Assembly (NCBI GenBank): GCA_013376735.1
Contig: VINJ01000001.1
Span: forward strand, 2,790,001-2,854,000
Length of the DNA: 64,000 nt
Direction: 5' to 3'
Source: a bacterium Scap17
GTDB lineage: Bacteria; Pseudomonadota; Gammaproteobacteria; Pseudomonadales; Halomonadaceae
The position numbers and the translations under genes are program-made. Shown in pieces: positions 28,098 through 36,244 of this stretch. Below the pieces are notes generated by a model. That model was given only the letters and a program-made list of their open reading frames with translations, was not told the DNA's origin and searched no databases. The number at the start of each line of letters is the position of its first letter. Within the stretch, counting starts at the first letter, position 1.

Positions 28098-28709
28098 TCA
28101 TGCCAGACGGGAGGCCATGACCCGCTCGACGGTCTCGACAATGGCTTGCGTCTGCGGGTCGACTTCAAGGTTGACCTGATCCCCGACGGCACGGACTCCC
28201 ATCAGGGTGCGCTCGAGCGTCTCGGGAATCAGATTGACGCAGAAGCGCGTACCCTGCACCTCGCCGATCGTCAGGCTGACACCGTCAAGACCCACATAGC
28301 CCTTGTCGAACAGAAAACGCATCAGCTCGGCCGGCGCCTGGAACCAGATACGACGATTGTCGGCAGTGGCTTCGATGGCATCGATGGTCACCATCGCCAT
28401 CACGTGCCCGGACATCGAGTGCCCACCGATCTCGTCGCCAAAGCGTGCCGCTCGCTCCACGTTCACGACGCTGCCCACCTCGAGCTCGCCCAGATTGGTC
28501 AGACGCAGCGTCTCGCGCATCAGGTCAAAGCTGGCCAGTTGGCCCTCAAGCGCCGTCACGGTCAGACAGCAACCGTTATGGGCCACCGAGGCCCCCAGCT
28601 CCAGCCCCGCCTCCAGCCCCGCCGGCAACCGGACCTGATGCGTGCGAAAGTCAGTGCGTTCCTCAATGGCCACCACTTCCGCCATGCCTTGTACGATACC
28701 CGTGAACAT
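28098..28709 (-). CDS. ribE: Riboflavin synthase alpha chain
   Basis: Joins two lumazine molecules to give riboflavin. The 203 residues are a tandem repeat of two lumazine-binding barrels: MFTGIVQGMAEV opens the first and GHSMSGHVMAMVTI the second. GASVAHNGCCLTV and KGYVGLDGVSLTIGEV are the paired substrate loops. An AAGGAAAG ribosome site fixes the start at 28709. No FMN riboswitch is visible upstream. The symbol ribC is also used for this enzyme. Confidence 0.95.
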   Translation of the reverse strand: MFTGIVQGMAEVVAIEERTDFRTHQVRLPAGLEAGLELGASVAHNGCCLTVTALEGQLASFDLMRETLRLTNLGELEVGSVVNVERAARFGDEIGGHSMSGHVMAMVTIDAIEATADNRRIWFQAPAELMRFLFDKGYVGLDGVSLTIGEVQGTRFCVNLIPETLERTLMGVRAVGDQVNLEVDPQTQAIVETVERVMASRLA

Positions 28710-29012
28710 GCGTGATCTTTCCTTGCACTGCTGCTTCTTGCTGTCGAGAAGCCGTGAATAAGGGACGGCATGCAGCAGCGAGATGACCGGCATGCCCAGC
28801 CGAAATCCTAGCATGGTGGACTTGCCGTCGACATGCTGGCGTTATCGACCGTTGGGCTGCGCGGCGTTGCCGCCCTCGCCACCCACCGCGGGCACGTGCA
28901 GCCGCCACCGCGAACACAGAGCAGCGATAGCAGGCCGCAACTCATACCCGACTGACCGTCAAGACAGGAAAGCCATTGATAGCCGTTGAAACCCTTGCCA
29001 CGACCAGATGCT

Positions 29013-29030
29013 TGTAAGAAATGGCTTACA
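29013..29030. promoter_or_regulatory. TyrR/PhhR-like palindrome upstream of metN
   Basis: Perfect inverted repeat TGTAAG-N6-CTTACA. It differs by one base per arm from the TyrR/PhhR box TGTAAA-N6-TTTACA as I recall it. It lies between the divergent ribE and metN transcripts, about 70 bases upstream of the metN -35 element. Which gene it serves, if any, is unknown. Confidence 0.4.
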
Positions 29031-29053
29031 GAGCGTATCGCCAAATTACCATA

Positions 29054-29069
29054 TCGAACGCCAGTTCGA
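29054..29069. promoter_or_regulatory. Second palindrome upstream of metN
   Basis: Perfect inverted repeat TCGAAC-N4-GTTCGA, about 30 bases upstream of the metN -35 element. It does not match the E. coli MetJ box (AGACGTCT). A role as an operator is only inferred from symmetry and position. Confidence 0.35.
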
Positions 29070-29097
29070 ATAAACGCCCGGCGCAAGACCAAAGTCG

Positions 29098-29125
29098 TTG
29101 ACACCCCCAAGGTGACTGATAGAAT
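29098..29125 (+). promoter_or_regulatory. Sigma-70 promoter of the metNIQ leader
   Basis: TTGACA at 29098-29103, a 16-base spacer and TAGAAT at 29120-29125. Transcription should begin near 29132, just before the first stem of the riboswitch-like element. Confidence 0.75.
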
Positions 29126-29142
29126 GCGCCTCAAATCTGTTT

Positions 29143-29218
29143 GGCGCCGATTTGTACCCGGATTGCGGGCGCCCACCACGAGAGCTGGTCTCACGAGGTG
29201 CAAGTTCTGCTAAAAGGG
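29143..29218 (+). promoter_or_regulatory. SAM-II-class riboswitch candidate in the metNIQ leader
   Basis: The leader keeps the order of elements that I recall for SAM-II (and the related SAM-V) riboswitches. Stem P1 pairs GGCGCC at 29143-29148 with GGCGCC at 29168-29173. GATTT follows at 29149-29153, then CCCGGATTGC at 29157-29166, and the 3' core GCTAAAAGGG at 29209-29218. CCC (29157-29159) can pair with GGG (29216-29218) to form the pseudoknot. The joining loop carries an extra hairpin closed by CACC (29174-29177) and GGTG (29197-29200). A terminator follows, and the downstream genes import methionine, the SAM precursor. Class II versus V cannot be decided by eye. Confidence 0.72.
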
Positions 29219-29234
29219 TGTGTCCAGCGTTGAT

Positions 29235-29261
29235 GGCCACCCGTCTTGGGTGGTCTTTTTT
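29235..29261 (+). terminator. Riboswitch-controlled terminator before metN
   Basis: Hairpin with CCACCC at 29237-29242 and GGGTGG at 29248-29253, two further closing pairs and a run of six T. The CACCC of its left arm can instead pair with GGGTG at 29216-29220, the 3' end of the riboswitch core. That gives mutually exclusive terminator and anti-terminator forms. It lies 120 bases before the metN start. Confidence 0.85.
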
Positions 29262-29381
29262 CTCCCCACTGGATCGCTCCCCTCTTCGCTGTCTGCCATG
29301 TGCGCAGACGTCGGCAGAACGCTCTGTCTTCTACAGACCTTCGCCCGCAATCCGGATGGTGCCTTAACCACTCGGACCCCC

Positions 29382-30425
29382 ATGATCACACTCAAGAACG
29401 TCTCCAAGACTTACGGCAGTGGTGACAAGGCCGTGGTCGCGCTCAAGGATGCCAGCCTCACGGTTCCTCAGGGCGCCATTACCGGTGTCATCGGCCTGTC
29501 CGGTGCCGGCAAGTCGACCCTCATTCGCTGCGTCAACCTGCTCGAACGGCCCACCGCCGGTAGCGTCGTCGTCGATGGCCAGGAGCTGACCGAGCTCGAC
29601 GAGTCCACCCTGCGCAGCGCTCGCCACCAGATCGGCATGATCTTCCAGCACTTCAATCTGCTCTCTTCACGCACGGTCTTCGCCAATGTGGCATTGCCAC
29701 TGGAGCTGGCTGGCATCTCGAAAGACGAGATCAGCAAGCGCGTCGAGCCATTGCTGGAGCTGACCGGTCTGAGCGACAAGGCCGGCCAGTACCCTGCCCA
29801 GCTGTCTGGCGGCCAGAAGCAGCGTGTGGCCATCGCCCGTGCGCTGGCCAGCCGGCCCAAGGTGCTGCTGTGCGACGAGGCCACCTCGGCACTCGACCCC
29901 CAGACCACCACGTCCATTCTCGAGCTGCTCAAGGACATCAACACCAAGCTGGGGCTGACGATCCTGCTGATCACCCACGAGATGGAAGTGGTCAAGAGCA
30001 TCTGCGATCAGGTCGCCTTGATCAGCGGCGGTGAACTGGTGGAAGTGGCCTCGGTGGGCGATTTCTTCACCGCGCCGCAGACCCGCCTGGGCCGCGAGTT
30101 CCTCAATGACTTCCTGGAGCTTGAGCCGCCGCGTGCGCTGGTCGAGCGCCTCGAAGCCACCGCGGGCCCGCACACCCACCCGGTGGTGCGCCTGGCCTTC
30201 AGCGGCGACGCCGTCTCCACGCCGCTGATCTCGCGCCTGGCGCGTGAATGCCAGGTGGATGTCAGCATCCTGCAGGCCAAGGTGGAATCCATCCAGGACC
30301 GCACCCTGGGCCTGATGATCGCCGAACTGATGGGCGACAGCACCCAGACCCGGCAAGCGCTCGACTATCTCGAATCCCACGACCTGAAAGTGGAGGTGCT
30401 CGGTCATGTCACCCGCACTGCTTGA
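29382..30425 (+). CDS. metN: Methionine ABC transporter ATPase MetN
   Basis: ATPase of the D/L-methionine importer, 347 residues. Walker A is [13 protein letters not shown] (38-50), the signature is [15 protein letters not shown] and Walker B is [17 protein letters not shown]-terminal ACT-like NIL domain (about 265-345), which binds methionine and feedback-inhibits transport in E. coli, is present. A frame beginning at 29220 is rejected because it runs into the terminator region. The ATG at 29382 matches the family N-terminus MITLKNVSK. The gene overlaps metI by 20 bases. Confidence 0.96.
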   Translation: MITLKNVSKTYGSGDKAVVALKDASLTVPQGAITGVIGLSGAGKSTLIRCVNLLERPTAGSVVVDGQELTELDESTLRSARHQIGMIFQHFNLLSSRTVFANVALPLELAGISKDEISKRVEPLLELTGLSDKAGQYPAQLSGGQKQRVAIARALASRPKVLLCDEATSALDPQTTTSILELLKDINTKLGLTILLITHEMEVVKSICDQVALISGGELVEVASVGDFFTAPQTRLGREFLNDFLELEPPRALVERLEATAGPHTHPVVRLAFSGDAVSTPLISRLARECQVDVSILQAKVESIQDRTLGLMIAELMGDSTQTRQALDYLESHDLKVEVLGHVTRTA

Positions 30426-31059
30426 ACTCGTCCTGTCCTCCACCCTCGAGACCCTGTACATGGTCGCGGTGGCAGGTCTGATCTCCGCGGCACTCGGCAT
30501 TCCACTGGGCGTGGCACTCTACACCTCGCGCCCCGGCCAGATTCTGGCGCGCCCGGCACTCAACAGCGTGCTGAGCATCATCACCAACATCGGCCGCTCG
30601 GTGCCGTTCATCATCCTGATGGTGGCGATCATCCCGCTGACGCGTCTGATCGCGGGCAGCTCGATCGGCACCAATGCCGCCATCGTGCCGCTGACCATCG
30701 CCTCGATTCCCTTCGTCGCCCGCCTGATCGAAGGCGCGCTGAATGAAGTCGGCCCGGGGCTGGTCGAGGCCGCACAGGCCATGGGCGCCACGCCGATGCA
30801 GATCATCACCAAGGTGCTGCTGCCGGAAGCACGCGGCGGCATCATCAATGGCCTGACCATCACCGTGGTGACGCTGATCAGCTATTCCGCCATGGCCGGC
30901 ACCGTCGGTGGCGGTGGCCTGGGGGATCTTGGCATCCGCTACGGCTACAACCGCTTCGACCCGATGGTGATGCTGGTGACCGTGGTCATCCTCGTCGTCA
31001 TGGTGCAGGGCTTCCAGAGCCTGGGCGACCATCTGGTGCGCAAGTCGAACCACAAGTAA
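30406..31059 (+). CDS. metI: Methionine ABC transporter permease MetI
   Basis: Inner-membrane permease of 217 residues with five hydrophobic helices. [20 protein letters not shown] opens the first helix. [20 protein letters not shown] is a family block, and the EAA loop reads [40 protein letters not shown] is also typical. A GGAGG site inside the end of metN precedes the ATG. The 20-base overlap implies coupled translation with metN. Confidence 0.96.
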   Translation: MSPALLELVLSSTLETLYMVAVAGLISAALGIPLGVALYTSRPGQILARPALNSVLSIITNIGRSVPFIILMVAIIPLTRLIAGSSIGTNAAIVPLTIASIPFVARLIEGALNEVGPGLVEAAQAMGATPMQIITKVLLPEARGGIINGLTITVVTLISYSAMAGTVGGGGLGDLGIRYGYNRFDPMVMLVTVVILVVMVQGFQSLGDHLVRKSNHK

Positions 31060-31140
31060 GCATCGTTCCATGAGCGGTGACGAACCCACCAGTGGCGTTC
31101 GATCTACAAATCACATGGCTTTCGGTATCGTGACGACTCA

Positions 31141-31203
31141 TCACAAGGAGCCGTCACTCATAACATCCCGCGGACCCCGCCGGTCACGTCGGATCACAAG
31201 GAG
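31141..31203 (+). repeat. Duplicated ribosome-site sequence before metQ
   Basis: The ten bases TCACAAGGAG occur at 31141-31150 and again at 31194-31203. The second copy is the metQ ribosome-binding site. The first is not followed by a convincing start codon. The 150-base gap between metI and metQ otherwise holds no gene. Confidence 0.6.
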
Positions 31204-31210
31204 AACATCG

Positions 31211-32038
31211 ATGCGCAACATGCTGAACACGCTTTCTTCCCCACTGCGCCTTGCCGGTGCTGCCACTCTGCTCGGCGCCACTCTGCTGGCAGGCTGCGGC
31301 AACGACGCGTCCGACGAGAACACCCTCAAGATGGGTACCGTCGCAGGCCCGGAAACCGAGGTGATGAAGGTCGCGGCCGAGATCGCCAAGGAAAAGTACG
31401 ACCTGAACGTCGAGATCACCGAGTTCACTGACTACGTGTCTCCGAACGCCGCGCTGGCCGATGGCTCTCTGGACGCCAACGCCTACCAGCACCAGCCGTA
31501 CATGGAATCCATGGTGCGTGAGCGTGGCTACGAGTTCGCCAGCGCCGGCAAGACCTTCGTGTACCCGATCGGCGCCTACTCCGAGAAGTACGCAGACATC
31601 AGCGAACTGCCGGACGGCGCGACCATCGCCCTGCCGAACGATCCGTCCAACGAAGGCCGCTCCCTGATCCTGATGCACGACCTGGGCATGATCGAGCTGA
31701 CCGACAAGAGCAACCTCGAAGCGACCCCGATCGATGTCGCCAAGAACCCGCATGACTACCAGTTCAAGGAAATCGAGGCTGCCCAGCTGCCGCGCATCCT
31801 GCCGGACGTCGACCTGGCCTTCATCAACAACACCTTCGCCCAGCCGGCTGGCTTGAAGCCGGAAGACGCGCTGATCCGTGAAGGCGCCGAGTCCCCGTAC
31901 GTCAACCTGATCGTCGTGCGTCAGGGCGATGAAGACAGCGAGAAGGTGCAGAAGCTGGTCAAGGCCTACCAGACGCCGGAAGTCGAAGCCAAGGCGGAAG
32001 AGCTGTTCAAGGGCGCGGCGGTACCGGGCTGGAAGTAA
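31211..32038 (+). CDS. metQ: Methionine-binding lipoprotein MetQ
   Basis: Substrate-binding lipoprotein of the MetNIQ importer, 275 residues. A signal peptide ends in the lipobox LLAG-Cys29, so the protein is anchored to the periplasmic face of a membrane. The mature part has KMGTVAGPETEVMKVAAEIA, EITEFTDYVSPNAALADGS, ANAYQHQPYME, IALPNDPSNEGRSLIL and FINNTFAQPAGL, all typical of the NlpA/MetQ family. An AAGGAG site fixes the start at 31211. A terminator follows 37 bases after the stop. Confidence 0.96.
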   Translation: MRNMLNTLSSPLRLAGAATLLGATLLAGCGNDASDENTLKMGTVAGPETEVMKVAAEIAKEKYDLNVEITEFTDYVSPNAALADGSLDANAYQHQPYMESMVRERGYEFASAGKTFVYPIGAYSEKYADISELPDGATIALPNDPSNEGRSLILMHDLGMIELTDKSNLEATPIDVAKNPHDYQFKEIEAAQLPRILPDVDLAFINNTFAQPAGLKPEDALIREGAESPYVNLIVVRQGDEDSEKVQKLVKAYQTPEVEAKAEELFKGAAVPGWK

Positions 32039-32074
32039 GCCTCACCCCACGTCATTGACAGACGCCTGAACGCG

Positions 32075-32101
32075 AAGCGCCGACCACTGGTCGGCGCTTT
32101 T
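32075..32101 (+). terminator. Terminator of metNIQ
   Basis: Hairpin with perfect 10-base arms (32076-32085 and 32089-32098), a 3-base loop and a short T run. Confidence 0.85.
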
Positions 32102-32240
32102 GCATCTGACTGATGAACCACCCCATCACGTTCAGATACCGATGCGGTGCAAGGGCGCGCGCAGGACGTGCTTGAAACAGCCGACCCGCGACCGCATTCC
32201 TGCGCCATATCGCAATCTTACCTACCCCACAGGAGCCCCA

Positions 32241-32729
32241 ATGGCCACTCGCCCTGACTACTCACTGCTGGCCCGCCAGCTGGACGCCATCCTCGACACT
32301 CGCGACTGGCTGACCAACGCCTCCCAGACGGCTGCCTTCATCAACATGACGGTGGAAGACCTCAACTGGGCAGGTTTCTATGTGCAACGTCAGCCGCAAA
32401 TCCTGCACCTGGGGCCGTTCCAGGGTCAGCCGGCCTGCCATCCGATTCCCTTCACCAAGGGCGTATGTGGTGCCGCCGCCACTGAGCGCACCACCCAGCG
32501 TGTCGCTGACGTGCACGCCTTCCCGGGGCATATCGCCTGCGACGCCGCCTCACGCAGCGAGCTGGTAGTCCCGGTGATCATCGAGCAGGACGGTGAGCAG
32601 GTAGTGTGGGGTGTGCTGGACCTGGACAGCCCCAGCCCCGAGCGCTTCAGTGAGCAGGATCAGGCCGGCATCGAGCGCCTGGTCGAGGTCTTCATCGCCT
32701 CCAGCGACTTCGACAGCGTGCCTGCTTGA
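32241..32729 (+). CDS. msrC: Free methionine-(R)-sulfoxide reductase (GAF domain)
   Basis: Reduces free L-methionine-R-sulfoxide with thioredoxin. The 162-residue protein is a single GAF domain. Three cysteines at 66, 76 and 100 have the 10 and 24 spacing that I recall for E. coli fRMsr (Cys84, 94, 118). LNWAGFYV, GVCGAAATERTTQRVADVHA and SELVVPVI are family blocks. An AGGAG site fixes the start at 32241, excluding a longer frame. Its position after metNIQ joins methionine uptake with repair of oxidised methionine, although a terminator lies between. Confidence 0.92.
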   Translation: MATRPDYSLLARQLDAILDTRDWLTNASQTAAFINMTVEDLNWAGFYVQRQPQILHLGPFQGQPACHPIPFTKGVCGAAATERTTQRVADVHAFPGHIACDAASRSELVVPVIIEQDGEQVVWGVLDLDSPSPERFSEQDQAGIERLVEVFIASSDFDSVPA

Positions 32730-32946
32730 AGAAGAGCACCTGAAGAAGAGCGTCTGAAGACGACCGCTTCAGAAGGCCGTCCGCAAAAGACTGCCGACAG
32801 AAGCCTGTCTGACCTGCAGTTTCCTGCCCTGCCGCCCGCCGTGCTTACCCGCACCGCGGGCGGTCTGCGTTGTTGCCAGCCTGCCACTTGCGCAACTCTC
32901 GCCGAGGTGTAACGTGAAAGCTCCTCTGATCTGACAGGAGCAGAAC

Positions 32947-33921
32947 ATGCCAGCGACCGCACCTCCTCATGCAGAAGCCTCCCTCCAGAATCACGATGAC
33001 GCCCACGCCGGGCTTGATCGGGTCATCACGCACCTTGAGCGCATCAAGGCCTTCACCGCACGCACCGGCAATGACCTCGGCGCCAAGCGCACCCTGCTTG
33101 AGGCTTACTTCGCCGCCGATGCCAGCATTCTCGACACTGGCGTGACACCGCGTCTCATGATGGTGCCGGGTGGCGAGGGAGAGCGTGTCTGTGAGGTATT
33201 GCCAGCACCCGATGACGTACCAGCCCGCCCGCGTCGCCTGCTGTATGTGCATGGTGGCAGCTGGATCGCAGGCTCACCTGCCGGTCATCGCCCGCTGGCC
33301 AGCCGTCTGGGCCGTGCGGCACGCGCCGAGACCTACACCCTGGATTATCGTCTCGCGCCAGAGGCCGCCTTCCCGGCCGGCCTGCAGGACGTGTTGGCCG
33401 CGTGGCGCTGGCTGTGTGACGAATACCCGCAGGACCACCTGCTGCTGGCCGGTGACAGCGCGGGCGGCAACCTCACACTGGCAGCCCTGAATGCACTCAA
33501 GAGTGCAGGCGAGCGGCTGCCGGATGCTGTAATCGCCTTCTCGCCCGCCACCGACCTCAGCTGGGGCAGCGCTTCGCTGTCGCGCAAGGCCGAGGTGGAC
33601 CCGATCCTCGACCCCAACCGGCTGCCTTTCGTGAGCATGGCCTACGTGCAGGACGGTACCGACATGAGCGACCCGCGCATCTCGCCACTGGAGGGAAACC
33701 TGTTTGATCTGCCTCCGACACTGATCCAGTGCGGCGAAGCCGAGATTCTGCTCGATGACAGCCGTCGCTATGCCGCCCAGGCACAGGACTGCGGCTCGCC
33801 CGTCACCCTGAGCCTGTGGCCGGATATGCCACATGTCTTCGTCGGCTTCGCTCCGCTGCTGAGCGCTGCCAATGCCGCGCTCGATGAGGCACGTGAATTC
33901 CTCGATACTGCGCTTGGCTGA
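32947..33921 (+). CDS. Alpha/beta-hydrolase, HSL-type esterase
   Basis: Carboxylesterase of the hormone-sensitive-lipase family, 324 residues. The oxyanion-hole motif HGGS is at 102-105 and the nucleophile Ser171 lies in GDSAGG. DYRLAPEAAFPAGLQD is typical. The catalytic Asp is likely in the ILLDDS region and the His in WPDMPHVFVGF. No signal peptide is visible, so it acts in the cytoplasm. The natural substrate is unknown. The gene is followed by a strong bidirectional terminator. Confidence 0.88.
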   Translation: MPATAPPHAEASLQNHDDAHAGLDRVITHLERIKAFTARTGNDLGAKRTLLEAYFAADASILDTGVTPRLMMVPGGEGERVCEVLPAPDDVPARPRRLLYVHGGSWIAGSPAGHRPLASRLGRAARAETYTLDYRLAPEAAFPAGLQDVLAAWRWLCDEYPQDHLLLAGDSAGGNLTLAALNALKSAGERLPDAVIAFSPATDLSWGSASLSRKAEVDPILDPNRLPFVSMAYVQDGTDMSDPRISPLEGNLFDLPPTLIQCGEAEILLDDSRRYAAQAQDCGSPVTLSLWPDMPHVFVGFAPLLSAANAALDEAREFLDTALG

Positions 33922-33984
33922 GCGGTGCCACTCTCGCCAGATATCACGCGCCGGTCACACGGCAAATTTTCATGACACGCACAC

Positions 33985-34017
33985 GAAAACGCCCGACTCT
34001 GTGAGCCGGGCGTTTTC
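33985..34017. terminator. Bidirectional terminator between esterase and tRNA genes
   Basis: Perfect 11-base arms at 33985-33995 and 34007-34017, with further CTC/GAG pairing inside, and A and T runs on both sides. It can end the plus-strand esterase and the minus-strand tRNA transcript. Confidence 0.88.
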
Positions 34018-34024
34018 TGGAATC

Positions 34025-34101
34025 TGGTAGGACCAGGCGGATTTGAACCGCCGACCTCCACGATGTCAACGTGGCGCTCTAACCAACTGAGCTATGGTCC
34101 T
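34025..34101 (-). tRNA. tRNA-Val(GAC), copy 1
   Basis: Full cloverleaf on the minus strand, 77 bases with encoded CCA. The acceptor stem is AGGACCA/TGGTCCT, the D arm holds AGTTGGTTAGA, and the anticodon loop TTGACAT gives anticodon GAC (Val). The T arm is GGCGG-TTCAAAT-CCGCC. It is identical in sequence to the other two copies. Confidence 0.97.
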
Positions 34102-34151
34102 GAAGTATGGCAGATGACCCGAGAACACTTGAAACATGCCGCGAAACGGCT

Positions 34152-34228
34152 TGGTAGGACCAGGCGGATTTGAACCGCCGACCTCCACGATGTCAACGTG
34201 GCGCTCTAACCAACTGAGCTATGGTCCT
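34152..34228 (-). tRNA. tRNA-Val(GAC), copy 2
   Basis: Identical to the flanking copies, with encoded CCA. It is separated by 50 bases from copy 1 and 36 bases from copy 3. The spacers differ, so this is gene duplication and not a long tandem repeat. Confidence 0.97.
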
Positions 34229-34264
34229 GTATCAAGTGGCCGATGTTGCCATCAATGCCGATGC

Positions 34265-34341
34265 TGGTAGGACCAGGCGGATTTGAACCGCCGACCTCCA
34301 CGATGTCAACGTGGCGCTCTAACCAACTGAGCTATGGTCCT
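34265..34341 (-). tRNA. tRNA-Val(GAC), copy 3
   Basis: First of the three in transcription order and identical to them. No integrase gene or attachment-site duplication is seen nearby. The 220 bases upstream to the MIP channel gene hold no other gene. Confidence 0.97.
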
Positions 34342-34562
34342 ATGCCAGCATGCTGAAATGCGAAGCAGTGTGATGCGAAGTGCTTTGCCCTGTCAGCGAG
34401 GACGTATTCTACGCAACTCCCGTTTTGATGCAACCCCCTGATGATAAAAAATTTTCTCGACATTGCGCACTGCCGTGACAGGGCACGGATCACCCCCTCC
34501 ATCGGAGTGAGGCGTCGACCCTGAAAGTCAGAAAGCTCGACTCGTCACCCTGTGCACTGGTG

Positions 34563-35285
34563 CTACAGCAAAACTCCCCGCAATCCGGCTGCCACCACGG
34601 CACCCAGCAAGGGGCCGGCGATCGGTACCCAGGCATAGCGCCAGCCCGAACTGCCCTTGCCGGCAATCGGCAACACCCAATGCGCGATACGCGGCGCCAG
34701 GTCGCGCGCCGGATTCATCGCGTTGCCGGTGGGCCCACCCAGTGACAGACCGATCGCCCAGACCAGCAGACCGATCAGATATGGCAGTGCCTGATCAGTG
34801 ACCATGGAACTTTCGACCATGCTGCCGATGGCAAAGATGAGCACTACCGTCGCGATCGCTTCACTGATGACATTGACTGTCTTGTTGTTCACTGCCGGGT
34901 CAGTGCAGAAGACCGCACGCTTGCGCAGCGGATCTCGAGTCACCTTCCAATGCGGGTAATAAGCCGCCCATACCAGCACCGCCCCCATGAAGCAGCCCAG
35001 CAGCTCCGCCAGCATCATCCTGGCGACCTTGAGCTCACTGACATGGATGCCCAGCAGATATTTCGCCAGCGTCACCGCCGGATTGAGATCGCCGTAGGGC
35101 GACCCCGTCGAGGTAGACACCAGCACCCCGACCATCACGGCAAATCCCCAGCCGGCATTGATCATCAACCAGCTGGAACCCGCTCCCTTGGTGCCTCTGA
35201 GCATCGCATTGGCGACCACGCCACCTCCCAGCAGAATCATGAAGGTGGTGCCCAGAAACTCGCCTGTCATGACGTCAGTCCACAT
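34563..35285 (-). CDS. MIP-family channel, glycerol facilitator type (distal copy)
   Basis: Aquaglyceroporin-like membrane channel, 240 residues with six hydrophobic helices. The two pore motifs are DLNPAVTLAKYLLG and NAMNPARDLAPR; the Asp after the second NPAR is typical of glycerol facilitators. The insert FCTDPAVNNKT is shared with the next gene, so the two are tandem paralogues. The start at 35285 follows a GGAGG site and matches the paralogue's MWTDVMTGEFLG. It is the last gene of the glpK-glpF-like unit, 230 bases after its paralogue. Confidence 0.9.
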   Translation of the reverse strand: MWTDVMTGEFLGTTFMILLGGGVVANAMLRGTKGAGSSWLMINAGWGFAVMVGVLVSTSTGSPYGDLNPAVTLAKYLLGIHVSELKVARMMLAELLGCFMGAVLVWAAYYPHWKVTRDPLRKRAVFCTDPAVNNKTVNVISEAIATVVLIFAIGSMVESSMVTDQALPYLIGLLVWAIGLSLGGPTGNAMNPARDLAPRIAHWVLPIAGKGSSGWRYAWVPIAGPLLGAVVAAGLRGVLL

Positions 35286-35429
35286 CCTGATGACCTCCGC
35301 CATTCATCCCCTGTAAGTCGCCTGCCGCCATCTCTCGCCCGCACGAACAGGCCCGCATAAACACGCCCCCTGAACGCGGACGTGAACATGACGTCACATG
35401 ATGACCAGAAAGGACGCAGACCTGAAAGC

Positions 35430-35459
35430 ACTTCGCCCCGTCGATGGACGGGGCGAAGT
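35430..35459 (-). terminator. Hairpin between the two MIP channel genes
   Basis: Perfect 13-base arms and a 4-base loop, about 60 bases beyond the stop of the proximal channel gene. The T run on the minus strand is weak. It probably reduces expression of the distal channel relative to glpK and the proximal copy. Confidence 0.7.
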
Positions 35460-35516
35460 CAGGCTACAGTGCCACAGGTGCAGGAGACGGCTCCAGCAGA
35501 TTGCGGCAAGGATTTG

Positions 35517-36242
35517 TTACAGCAGCAGCAGGTGCCACATGGAGGCCGCGATCAAGGCACCCGCCAGAGGCCCGGCGATCGGCACCCAGGCATAGCCCCA
35601 GCCGGATGCACCCTTGCCGTGGATCGGCAGCAGCGAGTGCGCGATACGTGGGCCCAGATCACGCGCCGGATTGATGGCATAGCCCGTCGCGCCACCCAGC
35701 GAGAGGCCGATGGCCCATACCAGCATCCCGACCAGATAGGGCAGCAGGCCGGCGCTGATGGTGCCGGAGCCGACGATGGCGCCGATACCGAAGATCAGCA
35801 CCACGGTACCGATCACCTCGCTGAGCATGTTGCCCAGGCGACACTCGACTGCCGGATCCGTGCAGAACACCGCCCGCTTGAGGTCAGCATCACTGGTGCG
35901 TTTCCAGTGCGGCAGATAGGCCAGCCATACCATCACGGCACCGGCGAAACACCCGAGCATCTGCGCGATGATATGCTGCGCCACCTCCATGAGGGTGGCA
36001 TGCACTCCGAGCAGGTACTTGGCCAGGGTCACCGCCGGATTGAGGTCTGCCTGGGGCGAGCCGGTCGAGACGGCCACGAACACGCCAATCATCACCGCAA
36101 AGCCCCAGCCGGTGGTGATCACGATCCAGCCGGAGCCATTGCCCTTGGTGTCAGACAGCACCACATTGGCGACCACGCCACCGCCAAACAGGATAAGGAA
36201 CAGACAGCCGAGAAACTCGCCTGTCATGACATCGGTCCACAT
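35517..36242 (-). CDS. glpF: Glycerol uptake facilitator GlpF (proximal copy)
   Basis: Inner-membrane glycerol channel, 241 residues. Pore motifs are DLNPAVTLAKYLLG and YAINPARDLGPR. The first residues MWTDVMTGEFLGCLFLILFG nearly repeat those of the distal paralogue. The start at 36242 lies just after the glpK stop and uses a GGAGG within the glpK end, so translation is coupled to the kinase. A longer frame inside glpK is rejected. Confidence 0.93.
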   Translation of the reverse strand: MWTDVMTGEFLGCLFLILFGGGVVANVVLSDTKGNGSGWIVITTGWGFAVMIGVFVAVSTGSPQADLNPAVTLAKYLLGVHATLMEVAQHIIAQMLGCFAGAVMVWLAYLPHWKRTSDADLKRAVFCTDPAVECRLGNMLSEVIGTVVLIFGIGAIVGSGTISAGLLPYLVGMLVWAIGLSLGGATGYAINPARDLGPRIAHSLLPIHGKGASGWGYAWVPIAGPLAGALIAASMWHLLLL

Positions 36243-36244
36243 GC

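Noticed and set aside
29220-29381. N-terminal extension of MetN from 29220
   Set aside because: The extension would translate the terminator stem and T run; the family N-terminus begins at 29382.
34025-34341. tRNA triplet as tRNA-Asp or as an attachment site of an integrated element
   Set aside because: The anticodon is GAC, not GTC. No integrase or flanking partial tRNA repeat is present.
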